A stretch of 64,000 bases of DNA from GCA-2683135 sp964507445. GTDB taxonomy: Bacteria > Planctomycetota > GCA-002687715. Positions 1 to 8,523 of the stretch are shown here, one piece after another (the first letter of the stretch is position 1; every line of letters starts with the position of its first letter). The notes beneath the pieces were generated by a model, which was given only the letters and a program-made list of their open reading frames with translations, did no database searches and had not been told where the DNA came from. The stretch covers positions 1 to 64,000 of the forward strand of contig CAZDQF010000009.1 in assembly GCA_964507445.1 (NCBI GenBank), given 5' to 3'. The position numbers and the translations under genes are program-made.

Positions 1-1119
1 GAGCCACACCGGGCTGAGCCACAGCTGGAAGACGAAGATGGCGATGGTCAGCAGCAGCCCGGCGAAGCGCCCCCACGCGTCGTAGAAGCCGAGCCAGTTG
101 AAGATCAGGGACGTGATCACGCTGTGCATGATGTAGTTGGTGAAGGCCATGCGCCCCACGGCGGCCAGTCTTCTCTGCAACCCCATGAGCTTCCGTGTCT
201 GGGACCACAGGGCGACCATGCCCATGTAGGCGGGGGACAGGAACAGGGCCATCAGGTACCACGAGACCGTGGCGATCATGCGGGCCTCGAGCCCGTCGGC
301 GCCCGCGGGAGCAGGCTCCATGGAGTAGATCAGGTTGACCACCTGCACAGGGATTCCGATGGCGAGGCCGATGATGATGGCGCGGACGGCCAGCTTGCGG
401 TGCTCTCCCACCTTCAGAAGGACACCGGACTTCATCAAGGCCATGCCGATGAGGAACAGCCCGAGGGTTCTCGGCGCGAAGAACACGTTGAAGATGATGA
501 ACACGCCGACGAACATCTCCAGACGGAACCCCATGCTGGCGAGGAAGTCGCCGCTGGGCAGAACCTCGATCGCGCGCTGCGTGATCGCTGCCTGATCGGC
601 GGTCTTCTCCGGGGTGGGCCCGTCCACGGCTCCGAAGGCGCTGAACACTCCGCCGAAGATCAGGAACACGACCCCGATGATGATCAGGGTCTTGGGAGAG
701 AGCTTGCGGAACCAGACCGCCAGGGCTCCCATGACGGCGTAGTGGACGAGGATGTCCCCGAACCAGAACAGGGCTGCGTGGAGGACGCCGAACACCGCCA
801 GGGCGCCGATGCGGCGGAACCAGGTCCGCAGGAAGGGGACCCCCCGCTCCTGCGCCCGCTCCCACATGAACGCCAGGCCGGCGCCGAACAACATGGAGAA
901 GATGGTGATGAGCTTGGTGTCCGCGAAGCAGCGGACGAGGACGAAGCCGACCTGGTCCAGGAAGGTGTGCCCCGGGTGCGCGAAGTGCCAGTCCAGGGCG
1001 TCGGACCGCGACATCAGCGGCATGTTGGCGGCGAGCACCCCCAGCACCGCGAACCCTCTGAGCATGTCCCAGTAGAGCGCGCGCTGCTTCCCCTCGACGG
1101 GGCAGGCTTTCGATGTCAT
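1..1119 (-). CDS. DUF418/YeiB-like multi-pass membrane protein (3' truncated by window edge)
   Basis: The reverse strand reads openly for 373 codons from an ATG at 1119 to the first base of the window, so the C-terminus is missing. The product is very hydrophobic, with about nine or ten membrane segments. The N-terminus has the DUF418 pattern: a cytosolic start, then DMLRGFAVLGVLAANM (about residues 18-33), and later FSMLFGAGLAFMWER. Near the end RMAFTNYIMHSV matches the DUF418 C-terminal core. These inner-membrane proteins have no firmly established biochemistry; a transport or acyl-transfer role has been proposed for relatives. It lies just upstream of the DUF1501 gene on the same strand (32 bp gap between its start and that gene's stop). 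Family assignment is confident, function is not. Confidence 0.85.
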   Translation of the reverse strand, partial: MTSKACPVEGKQRALYWDMLRGFAVLGVLAANMPLMSRSDALDWHFAHPGHTFLDQVGFVLVRCFADTKLITIFSMLFGAGLAFMWERAQERGVPFLRTWFRRIGALAVFGVLHAALFWFGDILVHYAVMGALAVWFRKLSPKTLIIIGVVFLIFGGVFSAFGAVDGPTPEKTADQAAITQRAIEVLPSGDFLASMGFRLEMFVGVFIIFNVFFAPRTLGLFLIGMALMKSGVLLKVGEHRKLAVRAIIIGLAIGIPVQVVNLIYSMEPAPAGADGLEARMIATVSWYLMALFLSPAYMGMVALWSQTRKLMGLQRRLAAVGRMAFTNYIMHSVITSLIFNWLGFYDAWGRFAGLLLTIAIFVFQLWLSPVWL

Positions 1120-1151
1120 GGCTCTCTCCAAGGTGGGGGCCCGGTCGGCGG

Positions 1152-2669
1152 TCACGCGATCAGGTCGTGGAGCACGTGCCCGTGCAGGTCCGTGAGCCGG
1201 AAGTCCCGCCCCTGGTAACGGTAGGTGAGGCGTTCGTGGTCGATCCCCAGCAGGTGGAGGATGGTCGCGTTGAGGTCGTGGACGTGCATGGTCCCCGGAG
1301 TCCAGCGCTCCTTGGTGGGCTGGGGGGAGAGCACCTGCCCGTCGGCGTTGACGATGTTGTAGCCGAAGTCGTCCGTGCGGCCGTAGGTGATGCCGGCCTT
1401 GACGCCGCCGCCGGCCATCCAGGTGGTGAAGCAACGGGGGTGATGGTCCCGCCCGTAGTTCTCCTTGGTGAGGCGGCCCTGGCAGTAGGCGGTTCGACCG
1501 AACTCGCCGCCCCAGACCACCAGGGTGTCGTCCAGCATGCCCCGCCGCTTGAGGTCCGTGATGAGGGCGGCGGAGGCCTGGTCCACGTCCTTGCACTGGG
1601 AGGTGTGTTCGCCCACCAGGTTGCCGTGGGCGTCCCAGCCTCGATGGAAGATCTGGATGTTGCGGACGCCGCGCTCCGCCAGACGCCGCGCGTTGAGGGC
1701 GCAGGCGGCGAAGGTCCCCGGGGTGCGGGCGTCCTCGCCGTAGAGCTCGAAGACTTCGTCCTGCTCGTCCGACAGGTCCATGAGCTCGGGGACGGATGTC
1801 TGCATCCGGTACGCCATCTCGTGCTGCTTGATGCGCGCCAGGATCTCCGGGTCGCCGAACTGCTCATGCTGTCCGGCGTTGATCTCCTCCAGGGCGTCGA
1901 GCTGCGCCCGCCGGTCAGCGCTGGTCACGCCGGGGGGGTTGTTGAGATAGAGCACCGGATCACCCTGGCTGCGCATGAGGATGCCCTGGTGCTCGGAAGG
2001 CATGAACCCGGTGCCCCAGAGCCGGTTGAACAGGCTCTGTTCGGGATGCCGGGAGCGCGCGTGCATGACCACGTAGCCGGGGAGGTCCTGGTTCTCGCGT
2101 CCGAGGCCGTAGCTCAGCCACGCCCCCAGGCTGGGACGTCCGGGGATCTGGCTGCCGGTCTGGATGTAGGTGATCGCGGGGTCGTGGTTGATGGCCTCCG
2201 TGAACGTGGAGTGGACCACGCACAGGTCTTTGACCATACGGGCCGTGTGGGGGAGCAGCTCGCTGACCCAGACCCCATCCTGGTTGTTCTCGTAGCGGCT
2301 GAACGCGAACTTGCTGGGGCACACGGGCAGGGTCTTCTGTCCGCTGGTCATGCCGGTGATGCGCTGGCCGTCCCGCACGTCCTCCGGCAGGGGCTTGCCG
2401 TAGAGCTCCTGCATCCGCGGCTTGTAATCCCAGGTGTCGTGGTGGCTGGGGCCGCCGCTCATGAAGAGGTAGATGACGCGGCGGGCACGGGGGGCGTGGT
2501 GCAGGCCGCCGTCCTGCCGCGGCTGGGGGCCGCCCCCTGTCTGTGCCGAGAGGTCGCCGCCGAGCATGGCCGCCAGCGACGCGGTGCCGAGCCCGAGGGC
2601 TGCGCGGCCGAACAACTGTCGCCGGGTGATGTTCAGGTCCAGATCGTGGAGGGGATGAGGTTGGGTCAT
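1152..2669 (-). CDS. DUF1501 family secreted protein
   Basis: This 505-residue protein begins with a Tat-like signal (RRQLFGRAALGLGTASLAAM, residues about 16-35) followed by a short linker. The body has sulfatase-superfamily features typical of DUF1501: MSGGPSHHDTWDYKP near residue 70, VWGGEFGRTAY, a GRDHHP motif near residue 410, and the tail MHVHDLNATILHLLGIDHE. DUF1501 proteins are abundant in Planctomycetota and are nearly always encoded beside a DUF1549/DUF1553 protein, as here: that gene lies directly upstream with 14 bp between them, so the two form an operon. The proposed role is extracytoplasmic degradation of complex, probably sulfated, organic matter. The biochemistry is unproven. 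Length and motifs look intact. Confidence 0.93.
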   Translation of the reverse strand: MTQPHPLHDLDLNITRRQLFGRAALGLGTASLAAMLGGDLSAQTGGGPQPRQDGGLHHAPRARRVIYLFMSGGPSHHDTWDYKPRMQELYGKPLPEDVRDGQRITGMTSGQKTLPVCPSKFAFSRYENNQDGVWVSELLPHTARMVKDLCVVHSTFTEAINHDPAITYIQTGSQIPGRPSLGAWLSYGLGRENQDLPGYVVMHARSRHPEQSLFNRLWGTGFMPSEHQGILMRSQGDPVLYLNNPPGVTSADRRAQLDALEEINAGQHEQFGDPEILARIKQHEMAYRMQTSVPELMDLSDEQDEVFELYGEDARTPGTFAACALNARRLAERGVRNIQIFHRGWDAHGNLVGEHTSQCKDVDQASAALITDLKRRGMLDDTLVVWGGEFGRTAYCQGRLTKENYGRDHHPRCFTTWMAGGGVKAGITYGRTDDFGYNIVNADGQVLSPQPTKERWTPGTMHVHDLNATILHLLGIDHERLTYRYQGRDFRLTDLHGHVLHDLIA

Positions 2670-2683
2670 GACCGATCTCTGGC

Positions 2684-5512
2684 TCAGAACAACATGATGG
2701 CGATGTCACTGGCCAGCACCGTGATCGCCACCTGGGACCACGCGGCCAGCTCCACCGCGTCCAGTTTCTCGTCGCGGGGATCGCTGCCGGACCTGTCCAG
2801 CAGCGCTGCGGCCTCCTCTTCCGCGCCGCGGTAGCGCTCCCGCATGCGATCCAGCAGCCGTTCACAGGCCCGTCTTTCCCGGGTCGAGGGTTCGCGGCAG
2901 GCGAGCATGCGGAACAGCTTCTCGAGCCGCGCCGCGTCCGTGGGCTCTCCCTTCAACAGTCGTTGGGCGAGGCCGCGGGACATCTCCAGGCGCTGCCGTT
3001 CGTTCAGCAGCGCCAGGGACTGCATGGGGGTGTTGGTGCGGGATCGAGCGACGCAGCTCGTCTCGCGGCTGGGCGCGTCGAACAGGGTCATCATGGGGTG
3101 GGGACTGGTGCGCTTCCAGTAGACGTAGAGGCTCCTGCGATAGAGCTTCTCTCCCTTGTCTTCCACGTAGCGCTTGGTGTTGCTGGCTGGATGCGACAGG
3201 GAGGCCCACAGCCCGGGGGGTTGGTAGGGCTTGACGCCCGCGCCGCCCATGTGGGGGTCCAGGAGTCCGCTGGTGAACAGGGCCACGTCGCGGACCACCT
3301 CCGCGTCCATGCGGTGGCGCGGTCCTCGGGCCAGCAGTCGATTCTCGGGATCGTCCACGTCCTGTCGCCAGGCGGAGCGTTGTCGGAAGGTGTCGCTGGT
3401 GACCATCAACCGCACCATGCGCTTCATGTCCCAGCCGCTGTCCTGCAGCTCCACCGCCAGCCAGTCCAGCAGCTCCGGATGGGTGGGTTGCTGTCCTTGC
3501 AGTCCGAAGTCCTCCGGAGTGCGCACCAGTCCGTATCCGAACACACGCTGCCAGAGGCGGTTGACCAGCACCCGGGCCACGAGGGGGTTGTCACGGGATA
3601 CCAGCCAGCGGGCCAGGGAGAGCCGGTTGCGCGGCGCGCCTTCCGGCAGCGGGCCCATGACCTGCGGGGTCTCCGGGGTGAGGGCCTCGCCCACGGGGAG
3701 GTTGTACTCGCCGCGCTCGAGGAGCCGGGTGGCCCGTGGCTTGGGCAGGTCACGAGCCACCAGGGTCGTGGTGAAGCGGCGTCGTAGCTCTGCCTGGCTG
3801 CGTCGCGCCTTGGCGGCTCTTTCCCGGAGCGGATCGCCGGCCAGCGGTCCTCGGGGGTCCGCCATCATGGTCAGCTGCTGTTCGTCGCTGCAACGGCCCC
3901 ACTGCTTGCTGTCCGCCAGAGGCCGCCAGGGGTTGGTCATGCGCACGCCGATCCCCATGGGCTTCTTGGCACCCACCAGCTTGACCTTCAGCGTGTGGTC
4001 GCCCTCGAGGAGTGGGAGCAGCAGGGTGGACTCCCGCGCACCCTGGGTCGCGGTCGGCTCCGCCGCCAGGTCGGTGTCGTCCAGCCACGCCGCCGACCCC
4101 TTCGCACCGGAGAGCACCAGATGGAGGGTCTGGTCCACCTCAGCGGAGATGCGGCAGGTGATCCAGACCGCCTCGTCTTTCTTGAGCGCGAACTTCGGTC
4201 GGGTGCCGGGGAATCCCTTGGCGGGTTTCCATTCCGCCGGCGCCGCTGCGTCCGTCCCCACCCGCTCGCTCATGGACCACCCCTCGGATTTCCAGCGCGT
4301 GGTGGCCGCAGCGTAGGTCGCCAGGGTCCCCGCGTCGTCCGTCACCCCGTCCACGAGGGAGCGCAACTCCGTCTCGAGGGGGACCCACGCGTCCCATTGG
4401 TCCTGGTCGTCGGGGGCCCGGATCGCGGGGGCGTAGTCGTAGCGGTTGCCGTCCATGGAGTGTTCGGCGGTGCTGTTGAAGAACGCCAGCAGCCTGTAGT
4501 ACTCCGTCTGGGTGATGGGGTCGTACTTGTGCGTGTGACACCGCGCACAGGTCATGGTCATGCCGAGCATGACCGTGCCGAAGGTCTCCGTGCGGTCGAA
4601 GTTGTTCTTGGCCTGGAACTCCGCGGGGATGGCGCCGCCCTCCGCGGTGGTGGGGTTCATGCGGATGAACCCGGTGGCCACCTGCTGGGCCAGGGTCGGT
4701 TCCGGGAGCAGGTCACCGGCCACCTGCCAGGTGATGAAGTCATCCAGGGGCAAGTTCTCGTTGAACGCCCGCACCACCCAGTCCCGGTAGGGGTAGATGC
4801 CGCGCTTGTTGTCCAGATGGAGCCCGTGGGTGTCCCCGTAGCGCACCGCGTCCAGCCAGTAGCGGGCCTGGTGCTCGCCGTACCCGGGGGTCGCCAGCAG
4901 CCGGTCCACCAGTCGCTCGTAAGAGCCCGGGCCCTGATCCGCCATGAAGGCGTCGAGGGTCGCATCGTCGGGCGGCAACCCGGTGAGGGTGAGGGCCGCC
5001 CGGCGGGCGAGGGTGGCGCGATCCGCCCGCGGCGCCGGCGTCGCCCCCGCCTCTCGGAGGTGGGCCTTCACGAAGGCGTCGATGGGGTTGCCGTCCGCTT
5101 CGGGAGCCTGCTTGCGAGGGGGCGCGAACGCCCAGTGCTTGGCGTAGCGTCCCCCCTGGGTGACCCAGCGGGTGAGGATGTCCCGTTCCGCATCGGTCAG
5201 GGACTTGCCCGAGTCCCGCGGCGGCATGGTGTTCACCGGGTCGTGGATGCGGGCGATGAGTCGGCTACGACCCAGCGCGCCCGGATCAACCGCCCGGTGA
5301 CCACCGAGGTCCCGGGTGGCGCCCTCATAGGAGTCCAGACGCACCAGGTCTTCCTGCTGAGCGTCCGGTCCGTGGCACACGAAGCAATTGTCCGAGAGGA
5401 TCGGCAGCACCTGTCGCGCGAAGTCCACGGGTTCCTTGGTTGATTGTTGAGCGTAGGTCGCCGAGCCAGCGAGGAGGACGACGGCTGCGACCAGCCGCAG
5501 CCCGCGGCTCAT
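2684..5512 (-). CDS. PSCyt1/DUF1549/DUF1553 secreted cytochrome-domain protein
   Basis: About 942 residues. The start chosen at 5512 gives a clean signal peptide (hydrophobic core LVAAVVLLAGSATYAQ); in-frame ATGs at 5527 and 5536 are alternatives. A planctomycete cytochrome C motif CFVCH (C43, C46, H47) with the downstream Met-containing NTMPPRD follows, then the DUF1549 region (about residues 110-330, with YPYRDWVVRAFNENLP and CARCHTHKYDPI, a second CxxCH), a lectin-like spacer, and DUF1553 in the C-terminal third (LARWLVSRDNPLVARVLVNR). Two CxxCH sites suggest covalent heme, although the second lies inside DUF1549 and is conserved in the family. It is transcribed ahead of the DUF1501 gene. 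The usual proposal is an extracytoplasmic oxidative or polysaccharide-degrading partner of DUF1501; that is family-level inference. Confidence 0.92.
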   Translation of the reverse strand: MSRGLRLVAAVVLLAGSATYAQQSTKEPVDFARQVLPILSDNCFVCHGPDAQQEDLVRLDSYEGATRDLGGHRAVDPGALGRSRLIARIHDPVNTMPPRDSGKSLTDAERDILTRWVTQGGRYAKHWAFAPPRKQAPEADGNPIDAFVKAHLREAGATPAPRADRATLARRAALTLTGLPPDDATLDAFMADQGPGSYERLVDRLLATPGYGEHQARYWLDAVRYGDTHGLHLDNKRGIYPYRDWVVRAFNENLPLDDFITWQVAGDLLPEPTLAQQVATGFIRMNPTTAEGGAIPAEFQAKNNFDRTETFGTVMLGMTMTCARCHTHKYDPITQTEYYRLLAFFNSTAEHSMDGNRYDYAPAIRAPDDQDQWDAWVPLETELRSLVDGVTDDAGTLATYAAATTRWKSEGWSMSERVGTDAAAPAEWKPAKGFPGTRPKFALKKDEAVWITCRISAEVDQTLHLVLSGAKGSAAWLDDTDLAAEPTATQGARESTLLLPLLEGDHTLKVKLVGAKKPMGIGVRMTNPWRPLADSKQWGRCSDEQQLTMMADPRGPLAGDPLRERAAKARRSQAELRRRFTTTLVARDLPKPRATRLLERGEYNLPVGEALTPETPQVMGPLPEGAPRNRLSLARWLVSRDNPLVARVLVNRLWQRVFGYGLVRTPEDFGLQGQQPTHPELLDWLAVELQDSGWDMKRMVRLMVTSDTFRQRSAWRQDVDDPENRLLARGPRHRMDAEVVRDVALFTSGLLDPHMGGAGVKPYQPPGLWASLSHPASNTKRYVEDKGEKLYRRSLYVYWKRTSPHPMMTLFDAPSRETSCVARSRTNTPMQSLALLNERQRLEMSRGLAQRLLKGEPTDAARLEKLFRMLACREPSTRERRACERLLDRMRERYRGAEEEAAALLDRSGSDPRDEKLDAVELAAWSQVAITVLASDIAIMLF

Positions 5513-5659
5513 GGGGTTTCCGGTCATCTCGTGCATGGGAAGGCGCGCGTTACCGGGGCAATAAACCCGACCGCGACGACCCATGGTGGGGGAGGGGCGG
5601 TGAACCCGCAAGCGCTGCCGGGCGGTTGCCCCGGTCTTCGAGACGAAGGGGCGCAGCGT

Positions 5660-7024
5660 CTAACGACCCTGCTCGCCCTTCCATTGCTCCAGGGCGCCTT
5701 GGGTCGCGGACACCGCCTGCGCCGCGCCGGTTTCGTCGAGGCGCGCCCGTTCCGCGAGCACCTTCTCGAAATCGGCCTTGGCCTTGGTGTTGATCCTGGG
5801 TTGGTCCTTCAACCGGATCAGGGTGTCTTGCAGGTCGGTGTAGCGCTCTGCGAGCGTCGCCTTCTGCCACGACTTCACCGCGGCGCTGAACGCCTTCACG
5901 CCTTGTTTCTCGATCCGGGCCAGGGCCTTGTCGGCGGTCTTGGTGTCGGACTTCGCCTTGGTCAGGAGGGCCCGAGCCTGTTTCTTGAAGCCGGGGTCGC
6001 CGGCGACGGCGTGATGGACGGCGCGGAAGTGGGCGGCCCACGGCCCGTATTGCTTGAGGTCGCCGGATTTCAGCGGCTGGAACGCCGCCCCATGGGCGGC
6101 TCCGGCCTTCGTCATGAGGTCGTCGAACACCTCCATGCGTTGCTTCAGGGCCGCCTTGTCCTTGCCCTTGTACCGGGTGATCAGCTTGCGCGCGGACGCG
6201 AGGGCCTGGGCCACGGACTCCAGATCAACGGGGTCCTTGCCGGTCGCGGCGTCGGCGATGTCGAGGGCTGCGCCCGGCGTCCTGGTGCAGACCCTGTCGC
6301 ACCACTCGAGCAGGTCCTTGACCTGCTGCGGCAGCGGCCAGTGCCCGGCCTGCTTACGCAGCCCCTCGACGATCTCGAGCTTCAGCTTCTTGTAACCCTG
6401 GTCCTTGTAGATCTTGTGGGTGCGGTGGGCGCACGCGACATCCACCACCTGATCGGCGTCTGCGTGGAGGATCGCGACGGCGACTCCGTCACGGGCCAGC
6501 TTCGGGTGCTTCACCGACAGGACGTTGCCGGCGTGGGCGATGAATCCGTCGACGAGCTCCGGGTGCTCACCCGCGAACCAGTAGCAGAAGAACGCGCCCT
6601 GGCTGTGCCCGTAGAGGTAGACGTTGTTGACAGGGTAGGTCTTCTTGAACAGCCTGATGAGGCCGGCGAGCTGGTCCTTGTCCTTCTTGTTCTGGACGAA
6701 GTTGAAGGTCGCGCCGCCCGGGGTGCAGCCGTCCGGTGAGATCACGATGTCCTCGGGTCGGAAGTCCCCTGATCCGATGCCGTAGTTCCAGAAGGCCCAG
6801 CCGTGGTTGAGCCCGGTGCCGTGGAGCATGAGGATCAGGTTCGGCGGCCGCTTCTTGTCCATGGCCTTGGGCAGCCGGTACCAGTAGGGCCGGTCTGCGT
6901 CCGAGGTCCACTCGAGGGTCTGCTCCCGAGGGGCCTTTCCGGTCGGCTTGGCCCTGGGAACCTCGTCGATCTTCTGAGCCGGTAGCAACGAGGCGAGGAG
7001 TAGAAGGGTCGAGAGTGTGCGCAT
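5660..7024 (-). CDS. Secreted alpha/beta hydrolase, esterase/PHB-depolymerase-like
   Basis: About 454 residues from the ATG at 7024, which begins a signal peptide (RTLSTLLLLASLLPAQ). The N-terminal half is an alpha/beta hydrolase: LMLHGTG oxyanion region (about residues 66-71), nucleophile elbow YGHSQG (S141), a candidate acid in LHADADQ (D189 or D191) and a candidate catalytic histidine in QAGHWP (H228). This order fits the poly(hydroxyalkanoate) depolymerase/LpqC esterase group. The C-terminal half (about residues 240-454) is helical, rich in Lys/Ala and of no recognised family. The gene is divergent from the nuclease gene starting near 7195. The substrate cannot be inferred. The long helical extension is unusual compared with single-domain esterases of about 300 residues. 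Confidence 0.8.
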   Translation of the reverse strand: MRTLSTLLLLASLLPAQKIDEVPRAKPTGKAPREQTLEWTSDADRPYWYRLPKAMDKKRPPNLILMLHGTGLNHGWAFWNYGIGSGDFRPEDIVISPDGCTPGGATFNFVQNKKDKDQLAGLIRLFKKTYPVNNVYLYGHSQGAFFCYWFAGEHPELVDGFIAHAGNVLSVKHPKLARDGVAVAILHADADQVVDVACAHRTHKIYKDQGYKKLKLEIVEGLRKQAGHWPLPQQVKDLLEWCDRVCTRTPGAALDIADAATGKDPVDLESVAQALASARKLITRYKGKDKAALKQRMEVFDDLMTKAGAAHGAAFQPLKSGDLKQYGPWAAHFRAVHHAVAGDPGFKKQARALLTKAKSDTKTADKALARIEKQGVKAFSAAVKSWQKATLAERYTDLQDTLIRLKDQPRINTKAKADFEKVLAERARLDETGAAQAVSATQGALEQWKGEQGR

Positions 7025-7194
7025 GACCGGGTCCCGGCGGCGTGCGGCCATCGGATTGTAAGGGGCCATCAGGTTCGAGCCAAAGAGCGCACAACCGTCG
7101 TCCTGCGACGGCCTTATCGCCTGCCCCAGGTCGTCAGTTCAGGAGACGAGCGGCGGTCGCGGGGGTGTCCTGTCTGGATGTCGATGCGGTGCCT

Positions 7195-8523
7195 ATGATG
7201 GAAGGCGCCGTGTCAGGTCACGTTGATCTCGTATTCGTCGGTGACATCCATCTGGGTCGGCGTCCGTCCCGACTGCCGGAGGGCGTCACGGGGGCGGGCC
7301 TCACCGCTCACGATATCTCTCCCGCCGCCGCCTGGGAGGCGACCGTGGAGTGGGCGTTGGCCCACGGCGTGGACGTCGTGGTGCTGGCCGGTGACGTCGT
7401 GGAGAGTCTGGAGGATCGGTTCGAGGCGTACCCGTTGCTCAAGCGGGGGGTGGAACGTCTGACCGAGGCCGGCATCACCGTGGCCGGGGTGGCGGGCAAT
7501 CACGACGTTCACGCTCTGCCGCTCCTCGCGGATCGGGTGGAGGGGTTCCGGTTGCTCGGTCGCGGTGGCGTGTGGGAGCGGGTCACGGTCACCGGCGCTT
7601 CCGGGGCGGAGGTGGACTTGCTGGGCTGGTCGTTCCCCAAACAGCGGGTCCTGGAGAGTCCTGTCTCCACCCTCGCAATCAATGGACGGGACGGAGTCCC
7701 GATGCTGGGCATCCTCCACTGTGACCTGGACCAGGCCGGTAGCAAGTACGCGCCGGTGCGTCGCGGCGAGCTGAACGCGGCAGCCGGTGACGGCTGGTTC
7801 CTCGGTCACATCCACAAGCCGGACGCCCTCGATCCCGACCGCCCCGTGGGCTACCTAGGGTCCCTGGTCGGGCTGGACCCGGGAGAGCAGGGGCTGCGGG
7901 GCCCGTGGCATGTGCGAGTGGATGACGGGCGGATCGCCTCGGTGGAGCAGCTCCGGTTGGCGCCGGTGCGGTGGGAGCGACAGGTGGTGGACGCCGGCAC
8001 CCTGACCCTGGACGACGGAGGCGACCTGAGGGACGTCCTCTCCGTGGCCGTCGCCGGCGCTATGAAGGACATTCACGATCGCCTGGAGGACGACGCCTCC
8101 GGCCTCTGCGCTGTCGGTTGCCGCGTCGTCTTCTCCGGTCCGACGGAGTTCTCACTGGACCCGGTTCAGGCCACCGAGTGGTTTGCGCCGCAGACGGAGA
8201 CCTACGACGGGGTGCTCTACTTCGTGGAGAAGATCCTGGACGAGACGACCCCGGCGGTTGACCTGTCGGAGCTGTCCCGGGCCGACGATCCTCCGGGGCT
8301 CCTGGCTCGCAAGCTGTTGATCCTGGAGGAGGACGGCGAGGAGGCGCAGGCGTTGGTGCGGGAGGCGGAGCGGGAGATGGAGCAGGTCTCTGCCGCGTAC
8401 CGGTCCGCATACGACGCGGACGAGGATCACCGGGTGGACTATCGCCGGGTGCTGTTACGTGCGGGGTACGACGCCCTGGGCGCGTTCATGACGCAGCGTG
8501 CGGCGGAGGAGGCGTCGTCATGA
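7195..8523 (+). CDS. SbcD/YhaO-like metallophosphoesterase (nuclease)
   Basis: Calcineurin-like phosphoesterase of about 442 residues with the motif series in order: VGDIHLG (D and H about 17-19), LAGDVVE, AGNHDVH, ILHCDL and FLGHIHKP. These provide the two-metal site of the Mre11/SbcD/YhaO family. The C-terminal 200 residues are acidic and helical and probably bind the partner ATPase. The start is uncertain: ATG at 7195 or 7198, or GTG at 7210, which is preceded by GGAAGG four bases upstream; all keep the first motif. The stop overlaps the ATPase start by ATGA, so the two are translationally coupled and probably form a complex acting on DNA ends. This is one of two different nuclease/ATPase pairs in the window. 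Confidence 0.88.
   Translation: MMEGAVSGHVDLVFVGDIHLGRRPSRLPEGVTGAGLTAHDISPAAAWEATVEWALAHGVDVVVLAGDVVESLEDRFEAYPLLKRGVERLTEAGITVAGVAGNHDVHALPLLADRVEGFRLLGRGGVWERVTVTGASGAEVDLLGWSFPKQRVLESPVSTLAINGRDGVPMLGILHCDLDQAGSKYAPVRRGELNAAAGDGWFLGHIHKPDALDPDRPVGYLGSLVGLDPGEQGLRGPWHVRVDDGRIASVEQLRLAPVRWERQVVDAGTLTLDDGGDLRDVLSVAVAGAMKDIHDRLEDDASGLCAVGCRVVFSGPTEFSLDPVQATEWFAPQTETYDGVLYFVEKILDETTPAVDLSELSRADDPPGLLARKLLILEEDGEEAQALVREAEREMEQVSAAYRSAYDADEDHRVDYRRVLLRAGYDALGAFMTQRAAEEASS

Noticed and set aside
1113..2834. Long plus-strand frame opposite the DUF1501 gene
   Set aside because: High-GC shadow frame; the minus strand has the signal peptide and all family motifs.
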